NCBI GenBank assembly: GCA_936432065.2
Contig: OW386286.2
Coordinates: 22,627,179 to 22,691,178 of the forward strand
Direction of reading: 5' to 3'
DNA: 64,000 nucleotides
Source of the DNA: Rutpela maculata
Taxonomy: Eukaryota > Arthropoda > Insecta > Coleoptera > Cerambycidae
A model generated the notes under the pieces. The model was not told the origin of the DNA. It was given only the letters and a program-made list of their open reading frames with translations, and did not search any database. The translations under genes were made by a program, and so were the position numbers. Shown here piece by piece: positions 32,069-41,264 of this stretch. The stretch's first letter is position 1. The number at the start of each line of letters is the position of its first letter.

Positions 32069-34282
32069 GTGGATCAAGATTCGGTGAAACTACAGAAAAT
32101 AAGTTTTCTTAAACAACAAACTAAGTCTACGGACCAAAAGATCAAACAGAGAAACCGATCAACATTAAGGAAACATACTCATAAGGATACTAAACCAGAA
32201 AATGCGCATGCAGGTGCATCTGCAACCGAAAATGTGACAGAGTGTAAAACAGATATATCAAATAACGAGAGTGACAAAGACACAACCTTAACTCGTGAAA
32301 AAGACAGTGATAAAGACACAAAATTAATTTATAGTGAACCTGACAGAGACAGAATCATAATAAGTGGTGGCGTTAAAAGCGTTCAATTCGACACCGATGA
32401 AGAAGTAGATAAAGAAAGTGCCCCAGCAAAGAAGAGTAAGCAGGACAGAAGTATCCACATAAAGTCCATTCAAATCAAAAAACCAAAGGCGGATAAGTTC
32501 ACAAATATTAAACCCAGAATATATACTACTAACAAAAATATCAGTAAAAACATCGAGCTGATAACGGCCAACAAAACACTAATCTCTCGAAAAGAATTCG
32601 AAGCATCTAAAGAATTTCTATCGTCACGGCACTCGGAGTACGAAACATCACGCAGAAGCGAATGTGACACACCTCCCATTGAAAACGTACCTGAAATACG
32701 CCCAGATACACCTCATATCTCCTATACAATGAAATCGCAAGGAGAAGACTATAATTTACCAAAAAACCCTGAAATAACTATTACCTCCATCGAAACACAA
32801 CAGAAGGCCCTCGAAGAGCAACAACAAAGCGAGCAACTTATATCAAAACTGATCAAAGAGGGAAAAATAAAAACCGACGATTCTAACGTATATATAGGGA
32901 ACCAAAAAATTAATATCAACACGCTTAATGTTCCATTTTCTAATGAGACAACACTACCATCCCCAATTCAGATGGAAACCGATCATAGTAGTTTTATTGT
33001 TCCCAGGAAGACCACAAAAATTGCTAATATCTTAAAAACTACTGAAAACTCAAACATAAGTACTACAAACAGATTTTCCAAACTACAAACAGAAACCGAA
33101 AAAAGTATAAAGGAAAAAGTAACCGCATCTACTCCTAAAACTACAAAAAATAATAACAAAAACACAAGACAGCAGCAACCTGAAAATATGTATAAAAACC
33201 CACCTATCGTGCTCAAGGGGACAGTAAATAATCACGCAGAACTTACAAAAGAAAAACTATTTATCCATAATGGATTCTATATCAAATATGCACCAAAAAG
33301 CACACTCCTATATATTGCTGATAAAAATGAATATATAAAATATAAGGATAATTTGGTGTCACAAGACGTAGAATTTCACACATACACCATAAACTCTGAA
33401 AAAACACATGCATTTGTAGTCCGTGGATTGCAAGGCGATCCAAATATTCAAGAAATAAAGGACGAACTTGAGGATAACCACAATGTCATAACCAAACAAA
33501 TCTACAAAATGAAGACGAAAGTCGTACCCCTCTACCTCATCGTAACAGATCATGAAGTCACACTAAAAGATCTTCAAACCAAGGTCAGATTTCTACTACA
33601 TACCAAGGTAGATTGGGAGAGAAGGAAAAATGAGAGGATACTAACACAATGTAGAAGATGCCAAGCATGGGGGCACGCCACCTCAAACTGTCACAGACAA
33701 CCAAAATGTGTAAAATGTGGCGAAAATCATTGGACACGAGAATGCGAAAAGCCCATCACCACCGCAGCTAAATGCGCAAATTGTGGCGGCCCCCATACTG
33801 CAAGTAACATGGAGTGCAACATATATAAATACAGAATAGCACAGTTACATAAAGCAAATGTCCAAGAAAATAATAATAACCCGAATCAATATGTTCCGGC
33901 TCCCGTACCAACAACGAATGCTTGGGAGAACCGAAAGCAGCAGTTACCTACCACAAACGAGGCTCCACCGAGCAGGCCGTCCCAATATCAGTCCGATGCC
34001 CAGCCCAGGAGGGAGGAGCAACATATCAACATAGAACCAAGCAGTCATGCGCGACCTAACGAAGCAGACGCAATGACTGGTGGCGCGTTCACCTCAGATT
34101 TTAACAGACTCATCCAAGAAACTGAAAAATTGAATAAATTGATTAATGTGCAGGAAACAATAAAAGCGATTGCACATCTCAACAGAATGTTGGAGTCCGT
34201 TCGCGCTCCCATGGAAATTATTGCTGTAATGCAAGAGTTTACACAAAATATCTTACCAAAGTATAAAATTCAATGGAATTAA
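32069..34282 (+). CDS. LINE ORF1 (gag-like nucleic-acid-binding protein)
   Basis: Open for 737 codons. Residues 1-370 are low-complexity, charged and rich in K, E, T, N (probably disordered, with basic runs). From ~390 to 525 a folded segment (THAFVVRGL, NVITKQIYKMKTK, VPLYLIVTD, WERRKNERI) fits the PRE_C2HC domain of insect LINE gag proteins. Three zinc knuckles follow: CRRCQAWGHATSNC (528-541, C-x2-C-x4-H-x4-C), CVKCGENHWTREC (547-559) and CANCGGPHTASNMEC (569-583). The tail is P/Q/N-rich. It would bind LINE RNA and form the RNP. Oddity: the codon at 32069 is GTG in the context AACGTGG, the frame is open back to 32036 without an ATG, and the next in-frame ATG is around codon 217. Either the start was lost by a single A-to-G change or translation starts differently. 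Confidence 0.88.
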   Translation: MDQDSVKLQKISFLKQQTKSTDQKIKQRNRSTLRKHTHKDTKPENAHAGASATENVTECKTDISNNESDKDTTLTREKDSDKDTKLIYSEPDRDRIIISGGVKSVQFDTDEEVDKESAPAKKSKQDRSIHIKSIQIKKPKADKFTNIKPRIYTTNKNISKNIELITANKTLISRKEFEASKEFLSSRHSEYETSRRSECDTPPIENVPEIRPDTPHISYTMKSQGEDYNLPKNPEITITSIETQQKALEEQQQSEQLISKLIKEGKIKTDDSNVYIGNQKININTLNVPFSNETTLPSPIQMETDHSSFIVPRKTTKIANILKTTENSNISTTNRFSKLQTETEKSIKEKVTASTPKTTKNNNKNTRQQQPENMYKNPPIVLKGTVNNHAELTKEKLFIHNGFYIKYAPKSTLLYIADKNEYIKYKDNLVSQDVEFHTYTINSEKTHAFVVRGLQGDPNIQEIKDELEDNHNVITKQIYKMKTKVVPLYLIVTDHEVTLKDLQTKVRFLLHTKVDWERRKNERILTQCRRCQAWGHATSNCHRQPKCVKCGENHWTRECEKPITTAAKCANCGGPHTASNMECNIYKYRIAQLHKANVQENNNNPNQYVPAPVPTTNAWENRKQQLPTTNEAPPSRPSQYQSDAQPRREEQHINIEPSSHARPNEADAMTGGAFTSDFNRLIQETEKLNKLINVQETIKAIAHLNRMLESVRAPMEIIAVMQEFTQNILPKYKIQWN

Positions 34283-36954
34283 AAGTCTCCATGTGGAATG
34301 CGAACGGCCTCTATAATAAACTCAATGAATTACGGCTGTATCTATACTCTGAGGAAATAGATATAGCCGTTATTTCTGAAACAAAACTTAAACCTGAAAA
34401 GAAAGTTAATATTCCTAATTTTTATATTTATAGGAACGACAGGCTAACAAGAGGGGGAGGTGTCGCTATTTTTATTAAAAAAAATATCCCACACCTCCCC
34501 ATCCCCTCCAAGAAAATATCAATTGAGAATATATCTGTCCAGCTTATGGACAAAACTATTATTACAGGGGTTTACAACCCTCCAAATAATAAATTCACAC
34601 AAGTGGAACTGGGAGAGTTGCTCTCGCACACCAAAGTTCTCCTGATGGGCGATATGAACGCCAAACATACCACATGGTATAATCGCCGCAACAATAGAAA
34701 CGGTCGCATTATGCACGACTTTGCACAGGCAAACAACATTGCAGTTTTAGCTTCTGAGACCCCATCGCATTTCCCTACCAACAATGCATCCCCAAGCCAC
34801 ATAGATATACTCATTAATAAAAATTACCCCTATCCTCTGCACCTAGACTCTCTTCCCCTCCTTTCGAGCGATCACAATCCTGTACATTTGTATATCCAGG
34901 CCACTGACAAGAATGAGACGACCAAACGAATCTTTAATTATAAATCTACAGACTGGAAGAAATATAGAAAAATCCTAAATGAAAAGACAACCATAAATAA
35001 TCTTATCGAAACTAGACAGGACATTGATAATGAAATAGATAAACTAACAAAAAACATACAATATGCACGAGAAAGAACAACAAAACAAATAAACATAAAA
35101 CCCTGGCAAGACATTATACCGGATGAAATCAAAAATTTAATCAAATTCAAAAATAAAATTAAAAAGAGATGGCAACGACACAGGCGTAACATCGACAGGC
35201 TCAGATTAAACGAGCTGCAGAATAATATTAAAGATAAATTATGTAAACATAGGGAAGACACCTGGAACGACAAGATAAAAAAAATCACTAGAACGGATAA
35301 TTCCCTATGGAAAATGACTAAAATACTTAGAAGAAAATTTCTACCTGTGCCTACACTTATACAAAACGGAACGAACTACAACAAAGATTCAGATAAAGCG
35401 GAAGCCATCTCAAGGCACTTACAATACACGAACACGACAACACCAAATTCGACACCACACCAAGACCAGGTCACTAGAGAGGCACAAAAAATCCCGACAT
35501 CACATCCTATCCCTCCAAACAAATTACGTAAAATACTCACATCACCCACAGAATTAAAAAAAATTATCAAGTACCTTCCGAACAATAAAGCCCCTGGTCC
35601 TGACAACATACCAAATATCCTCATTAAAAACCTTCCCCAAAAATCCTTAGTCCAGTTAACCTATATCCTAAATTCCATCCTGAAACTGCAATATTTTCCA
35701 AAGACCTGGAAAATTGCCATTATAATACCAATCCTGAAGCCAAATAAACCACCCCACAATCCAGCAAGCTATCGCCCCATCTCACTGCTAAACAGTATGG
35801 CCAAGCTGGCGGAAAAAGTCATATTAAATATTCTAAATAAATTTGTTGATAAAAGGAGACTTATCCCCGCCCACCAATTTGGCTTTAGGAGCGGTCATAG
35901 TACAACTTTGTCATTATGCAAGGTCGTGCAGGACATCCTCCAAGGTTACAATAAAAAACAGTGCACCGTTATGTTGTTGATCGATATCGAAAAGGCTTTC
36001 GATACCGTGTGGCACAACGGTCTAATATATAAACTTAAAAATCTATGTAAATTACCAGATTACATCGTATCGCTTATCAAGAGTTACATATTTGACCGAT
36101 ATATATTGGTGCGAGTGGGCAACGAACTTTCAGCGCCAAAAAGATTATCAGCAGGAGTTCCTCAAGGTTCTATCCTCTCCCCGTTATTATTTAACATATA
36201 CACTTCAGACATACCGACACACCCTACGACAAACATGTTACTATACGCAGACGACACAACTATCTACGGCCAATCATTCTACGCACAGACGGCAACACAG
36301 AAAGTACGATATCACGTAGACAAACTGATGGACTATTATAAAACATGGAAAATAAAAATAAATGAAGACAAAACAGAGACAATCACTTTTAACAGAAAAT
36401 TCACCAACATCCGCACCATTACAAAACTGAAAATCAATGACAAAACAATAAAACAAAACAAGACAGCGAAATTTCTGGGAGTCACCCTCGACACAAGGCT
36501 CTGCTTCGCGCCACATGTCACTAAAACCATAAATAAAGCCTATGCAGTACTCAGCATGCTCTACCCGTTGGTCAACAGACGTAGTAGACTATCTACAGAT
36601 AATAAACTAACAATGTATAAGGTAATTTTCCAACCATTACTGACGTATGCCTGCGTATCGTGGAACATAATTTCGGACAAGCAGTGCATGCGTCTACAAG
36701 TAACTCAAAACAAAATACTGCGCCTGTTGACCAACTCCAGCAGATATATTACAATTGCTGAACTGCATAGGCTAACTAAAATGCCAATGGTTAGAGACTT
36801 CATTGTCGAGACTTCTCAGAAATTCCTCAAAACAAAAACTCAGCAATCAACATTAACACGCAATTTGACGCACATTAGACGACAAGACAACCCAACGCAC
36901 ACACACAAACTAATACACCAAAAACTACCTATATATTATGAAAGAAGAACCTAA
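34273..36954 (+). CDS. LINE ORF2: APE endonuclease plus reverse transcriptase
   Basis: 893 codons, starting at an ATG inside ATGGAATTAA so that it overlaps the ORF1 stop by ten bases, a layout suited to termination-reinitiation. Endonuclease (1-~215): N9 in WNANGL, E36 in SETK, D127 and N129 in GDMNA, D200-H201 in SSDH, the expected catalytic set. RT (~430-740): KAPGPDNIP, SYRPISLL, HQFGFRSGHST, D571 and D577 in DIEKAFDTVW (motif A), AGVPQGSILSPLLF (motif B), YADD 658-661 (motif C), KFLGVTLD (motif D/E). The C-terminal ~150 residues include ACVSWN and an RLxxxQNKILRLL segment but no RNase H. Nicks target DNA and primes reverse transcription of the LINE RNA. No stop, frameshift or missing catalytic residue is seen. 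Nested frames on either strand inside it are shadows. Confidence 0.95.
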   Translation: MELKVSMWNANGLYNKLNELRLYLYSEEIDIAVISETKLKPEKKVNIPNFYIYRNDRLTRGGGVAIFIKKNIPHLPIPSKKISIENISVQLMDKTIITGVYNPPNNKFTQVELGELLSHTKVLLMGDMNAKHTTWYNRRNNRNGRIMHDFAQANNIAVLASETPSHFPTNNASPSHIDILINKNYPYPLHLDSLPLLSSDHNPVHLYIQATDKNETTKRIFNYKSTDWKKYRKILNEKTTINNLIETRQDIDNEIDKLTKNIQYARERTTKQINIKPWQDIIPDEIKNLIKFKNKIKKRWQRHRRNIDRLRLNELQNNIKDKLCKHREDTWNDKIKKITRTDNSLWKMTKILRRKFLPVPTLIQNGTNYNKDSDKAEAISRHLQYTNTTTPNSTPHQDQVTREAQKIPTSHPIPPNKLRKILTSPTELKKIIKYLPNNKAPGPDNIPNILIKNLPQKSLVQLTYILNSILKLQYFPKTWKIAIIIPILKPNKPPHNPASYRPISLLNSMAKLAEKVILNILNKFVDKRRLIPAHQFGFRSGHSTTLSLCKVVQDILQGYNKKQCTVMLLIDIEKAFDTVWHNGLIYKLKNLCKLPDYIVSLIKSYIFDRYILVRVGNELSAPKRLSAGVPQGSILSPLLFNIYTSDIPTHPTTNMLLYADDTTIYGQSFYAQTATQKVRYHVDKLMDYYKTWKIKINEDKTETITFNRKFTNIRTITKLKINDKTIKQNKTAKFLGVTLDTRLCFAPHVTKTINKAYAVLSMLYPLVNRRSRLSTDNKLTMYKVIFQPLLTYACVSWNIISDKQCMRLQVTQNKILRLLTNSSRYITIAELHRLTKMPMVRDFIVETSQKFLKTKTQQSTLTRNLTHIRRQDNPTHTHKLIHQKLPIYYERRT

Positions 36955-37110
36955 CAACAACACACCACAGACAAACCACTCCCTCCCCCCCAACTCTACT
37001 CACATATCGAGGAACTCACGCTGATGAAAATCCATCAGCTGGACATAGAAATTATTTTCCCTGTACAGGGAAATCTGACAAACAAAAATAATAATAAAAA
37101 TAAATTAATG
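36955..37110 (+). other. LINE 3' UTR with two hairpins and A/T-rich tail
   Basis: GCTGATGAAAATCCATCAGC (37019-37038) and TTTTCCCTGTACAGGGAAA (37053-37072) are clear hairpins, plausible recognition structures for the element's own reverse transcriptase. The tail is AATAATAATAAAAATAAA. DNA from 37111 to 37555 has no recognised feature. Confidence 0.7.
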
Positions 37111-37555
37111 CTTCAGTTATTCACGATCACATTTTGTTCCCATCAAATATATTCATTTTTTTTTACTATATGACTAGTGCAATTGCTTAAAGCAGGTTTT
37201 TTATAGATTTTTCCTGTACATTAAAAAATGTAATTTAATTTTCCATTAACAATGTCACAATTTAATTTTCTTTCCCGTTTTTAGTCTTTCGACATAAATA
37301 AAATAATTAACGCAATCAGCATCAGTTCTCGGATGATTGCCTTTATATCGGACTACCGATGTCAAAATGTTTATAGCGTAATCATCATGCCACAACACCG
37401 GCCACTACGTCCGTTTCACGCGACAAGCGACTGTAACGCCGTAGCTATGTAATTGTAAACAAACATAAAAATGAGATATCTGTAAAAAATATGAAATTTG
37501 ACATGTAAGAATGTGAACACTTTAATAAATGCTTTAAAAATGCTAAAAAAAAAAT

Positions 37556-37855
37556 GGTTAAGCTTGCGACCACGGGGTCCCAGGTTCGAATCCTGGCTAG
37601 GGTATGGATGTGTAGTGGCGTTTTTCTCGTGTTGCCGAGATGGTAGCAGTGGGCTAGACTGCGGTTGTGTGAGAGACAACACGGTCTAGTCGCTATCCTC
37701 TCCTGAGTTCGAGTCTCAGCTGCGGCAGATGGCAATGTCGCAGGGAATGGGTGTTGTGATGTGGTCTGTGTGTGTGTCCGTCCTGGTTGAGTGGTAGAAT
37801 AGACATTGGCTAAACTCCGTCAGGACATTAAAATAAATAAGGCGATAAAAAAAAC
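37556..37855 (+). mobile_element. tRNA-derived SINE, copy 1
   Basis: Starts GGTTAAGCTTGCGACCACGG, then the T-arm CCAGGTTCGAATCCTGG with a perfect B box (GGTTCGAATCC, 37583-37593). The body includes GTAGCAGTGGGCTAGACTGC, GAGACAACACGGTCTAGTCG and GGTTGAGTGGTAGAATAG; the tail is TAAATAAGGCGATAAAAAAAA. The same body is at 56030-57831. A second T-arm-like CTGAGTTCGAGTCTCAG lies at ~37701. The A-box part of the tRNA head is missing. Would be transcribed by RNA polymerase III and mobilised by a LINE in trans. Confidence 0.8.
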
Positions 37856-38343
37856 TACACGAACAAATTCTACATGTAATTATTCTTTACTACCTTACTA
37901 AACCAATTATTGTGCTCAACTTCTGCAAGTAATTGGGAAAATTCACCATAATATTAGATAGCACACAGGTTGACGACTTCTAAGGCCGACTGGCCGAAAA
38001 GTGAATCCAGCGCATTAATTCGCACCAAAGTGCACCTAGGACTGCGATCCCCTCACAATTCATTATGTCATGTTTGCGCTTTCCTATTGGAGAAAGATGT
38101 CTAGCCTTGCAACGTTTCCCGCGCATTATTCTGGAATACGTAAAGAGCCTGGTAAACAAAATATCTTGATGACAGTGACGGCGTTAGAGTATTTTTTCGA
38201 CAAAAATATAAAATAATGTAATTTAGCAAATTTTATCTTTGTACAACCGCATCTAACCATCTGTAAACAAGTCTCTTTCTATTCATAGTTTTCATTAAAA
38301 AAAAAGATCAACTATAACTAATTTAGCCTTAATTACGCAAAAT

Positions 38344-38588
38344 ATGTCACAAACCATAGATTCAAAGGGACAGGTAGATGTGGTGTACACTTTTTCAAAG
38401 GCTTTTAATACTGTGAATCACTCTATCATAATTTCAAAACTAATAAATTTTGGGTTATCCAGGAATTAAATTAATTTATTAATTTCTTATGTAAATAATA
38501 GAGCACGTCTCATAAAAGTCAGACATATGCATGGGTTCCCCAGATGTTCCTCAAGGATTCAATCTTGGGCCGCCCCTGTTTTTGTTTG
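38344..38588 (+). pseudogene. Non-LTR RT fragment (motifs A and B)
   Basis: VDVVYTFSKAFNTVNHSIII, SKLINFGLS, a TAA, then LLISYVNNRARLIKV and VPQGFNLGPPLFLF with shifts: motif A (D...KAFD.V.H reading TFSKAFNTVNH, first Asp lost to T/Y) and motif B (VPQG). It ends where the TACTCTTCG hairpin element begins at 38589. Confidence 0.75.
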
Positions 38589-39127
38589 TATACTCTTTGA
38601 AAATACGAAAACGAAGAGTATATTGCATTTGATCGACACATTTACACAACTGGAAATATCGCTCGTGGAGCTCATTGTGCTAGTGATCGAATTCTGAACA
38701 ACTTTCAAAATGTCCGTCTACCCGTCCGTCTGTCACGTTTCTGGTAAGCACGATAACTTAAGAGATAAGAATCCGATTGTATTGAAAATTGGACAGTAAG
38801 TTAGTGTTAGCTAGAGGAAAGAAACCTATCGTTTTTTTTAACAAAATCGATCAGTAAAAAAAAGTTAATTATTTAAATTTTAAACATTTTCTTTTATATA
38901 TTTCACACCTAAAAATAAACTTTCGCATCCAGTAATGTAAATAACTATTGTTTTACTTAAAAAAAACATAACAAAGGTCCTTGGTATAGATCCAAATTTG
39001 GTTAAAATCGGACTAATAACTACGATATGGAGGGAGGGGCATTAAAATTGGGGCATGTATATAAAAAATTAAATTTTATTCGTATGGCAATTTCTCTAAA
39101 TTATAACCTCTAGTTACTATACTAATT
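38589..39127 (-). mobile_element. Helentron-like 3' end, TACTCTTCG family, reverse copy
   Basis: Reverse complement of 25570-25800: the hairpin at 38589-38621 (TATACTCTTTG...CGAAGAGTATA, with an extended loop), GATCGACACATTTACA, CGCTCGTGGAGC, GTCCGTCTACCCGTCCGTCT, GTAAGCACGATAACTTAAG and AAGTTAGTGTTAGCTAGAGG. It inserted into the RT scrap on its left. The right limit is uncertain; CCTCTAGTTACTATACTAAT at 39108-39127 also occurs at the right end of the 21.5-23.3 kb palindrome. Confidence 0.6.
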
Positions 39128-40003
39128 GATGAACATGGAAAAACTGTTTTTAATTAAAATTAATTAATGTTACTCAAAAATTTTCCCATTAACAAAAGGA
39201 GTCTGTTTGAGTTGCTTTCACAGCGAATAACCGAATATTGCAAAGTTATATTTTGTCCCGTTGTCGATACACTGGAACAAATATATTCGTATATTTAAAA
39301 TTGAAAGCTTTCTAAATTAAGTTATAAGCTTTCATTTTATATCCCAGCACTTTAGAGCTTTTTTATTAGAGTCCTTTAATTTCACATCAGTCAATAAGTT
39401 GCTTATTAGATTTTACTTTTAAAATAAAATTGGTTTTCGGAATACAAACTTGCATGTTTTTCATTATCGAAGTAAAATAAATATACGTTTTTTTAGAGAC
39501 AAAATTATACATTATTGGGTGCGACTTATTCACGAATATTTTTAAAAGATTTTCGCCATCTTCAGAAAAACTTTGTATCAGATAATTTTCTTATAGATAA
39601 ATATATTTGGATTGTCTGTCAGTAATTTCCTTACCGTTGATCGGATGTTTGTAATTAAATGATTTTGTAATATTTCAGTAAAATACTGATAAAACAAGTA
39701 TTTGGAGTCCACAAAGTTAGGTAGTAATTTATTTGAGACTTGTAACTTCTATACAATTATCAAATAAATCACATCTGTATTTTGCTGCAGCCAGCCTCGT
39801 TAGCATAAGCTCAAAATTGTGGAGATATCACAACAATAAACGTACAAAAGATTTAAGGCAATTCGTTATTCATATTAAAATTAGTCATCTATTTTAATAA
39901 GTAGTCTTTCCCAGAATATAATAATGGTACTACTGTAGCTGTCGGTATTTGAAAATAAAGATTTTTAAAAGTAAAATATAAAAATAAACTAGTGGAAGCA
40001 TTA
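39128..40003. other. No recognisable feature
   Basis: AT-rich, non-coding, no repeat recognised; may be interior of the Helentron-like element. Confidence 0.3.
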
Positions 40004-40125
40004 TATACTCTTCAACGATTTACTGAACTTTTTATATAGTTATTACACAATTTGTAGGACACTCTTCGCAGGTTTTTGTGAATAATGTTGGTTTTAGACA
40101 TTTTTAATTTTATAATACGAACTGA
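40004..40125 (+). repeat. TACTCTTCG block 2
   Basis: TATACTCTTCAACGATTTAC, TGAACTTTTTATATAG, GACACTCTTCGCAGG and GAATAATGTTGGTTTTAG match 23322-23447 collinearly. It ends where an RT scrap starts, mirroring the arrangement at 38588. Confidence 0.55.
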
Positions 40126-41010
40126 GTTTGGTGTTCCTCAGGGCTCAATACTTGGACCTATTTTTCTTAGTTTATATAACCGACTTGTCTGTAAATGTGA
40201 GGTCGAACAAAATTGTATTATATGCTAATGACACTTACAAAAATATAGGAAAAAGTAGTTCTTGAGCACACAACAGCTAGTTCAAACAATGTTGTTAGAT
40301 GGCTCGAGGCTAACAAATTAAAAATGAATTGCGAAAAGGCACAAAAAATCATTTTTTCAAGTTTTGGAGCCAATTATGTAAAAATTTTGGGTATTTACAT
40401 CAACTCAGAATTAAATTGGCACCTACATATTGACCATCTAGAAAACAAACTAAATAAGGTAGTTTGTCAGATAAGACAATGTATCTAACCACTCTAGACA
40501 CAGATTTCACATTTTACTACAGCAATGTTTGTAGTCTTTTAGCTTAAGGTTTTATTCTTTGAGATAATTCATGTAACACTGAGAGAATATTTAAAATAGA
40601 GAAGGAAGCTTTCAGAGTTTTGGCTTCTCCAGGAATTAATAAACACTGTCGATTATTTTTTTTTAAATATGAACTATTGACTCTTCCAGGAATTTTAATT
40701 TACAGGTGCATTATGCACATAAAATAAAATTACCTGTTGCCAAGAAATTGAAACTATCACGACCACAACATTAGGATTAAAAATAATTTAAGCGTTCCTT
40801 ACCACAGACTCACAAGAATTCAGCAACCAGCAAATTGTACATCTGTGAAACGGTATAACAAACTTCCAAATCAGCTAAAATAATTAACAACAAATAAACT
40901 GAATATATTCTTAAAACAATTATTAATAGAAAATACAGGTATACAAGAATTTCTTGATTTTAATTTTAACACTATAATTCACGATTATATAAAAATGTGC
41001 AATTTTTAAT
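40126..41010 (+). pseudogene. Decayed LINE: RT motifs B/C to C-terminus
   Basis: EFGVPQGSILGPIFLS (motif B), VLYANDT in place of YADDT (motif C, first Asp to Asn), then fragments KMNCEKAQKI, NFGYLHQLRIK, EAFRVLASPGINKHCR, SVPYHRLTRIQQ, SVKRYNKLPNQLK and NIFLKQLLIENTGIQEFL. Multiple frameshifts and stops. The overlap of VPQG with the piece ending at 38588 shows these are two different copies. The C-terminal pattern resembles 13900-14352. Confidence 0.75.
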
Positions 41011-41264
41011 GAAATTTTAGAATTAAATGTATAATTTTAATCTAATTAATAGCTAAATGTTCAAAAGTAACATTTAACATTCATGTAAAAACATCTGTTT
41101 GTATATCCTTGAATACAATTCTATTTTTTTTTTTTCATTTAAATACCTTCTTATGCTATTGCTTTGTTATTATTTTATCTGAAATTTTATATGTATGTAT
41201 TGTTTTTTCTACTACTGAACAGCCTTATACATTGTTATAATGCATCCTGGACAATAATCGTCTT

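Larger units (their letters stand above)
31995..37110 (+). mobile_element. Full-length Jockey-type non-LTR retrotransposon
   Basis: Contains a short 5' leader, ORF1 (gag-like), overlapping ORF2 (endonuclease-RT), a 150-base 3' UTR and an A/T-rich AATAATAATAAAAATAAA tail (37087-37105). Both frames are completely open, unlike every other RT in this window, so it is the youngest element here. Three CCHC knuckles in ORF1, an N-terminal APE-type endonuclease and no RNase H domain after RT fit the Jockey clade. The exact 5' end and target duplication could not be fixed; I place the start near 31995 from the change in composition. Confidence 0.85.

Noticed and set aside
34460..36530. Several 60-116 aa frames on both strands inside the LINE
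   Set aside because: Shadows of ORF2 with no motifs of their own.
37700..37720. Functional tRNA gene in the SINE (second TTCGAGTCTC T-arm)
   Set aside because: No cloverleaf, no acceptor stem pairing and no A box in the proper place; it is part of the SINE body.
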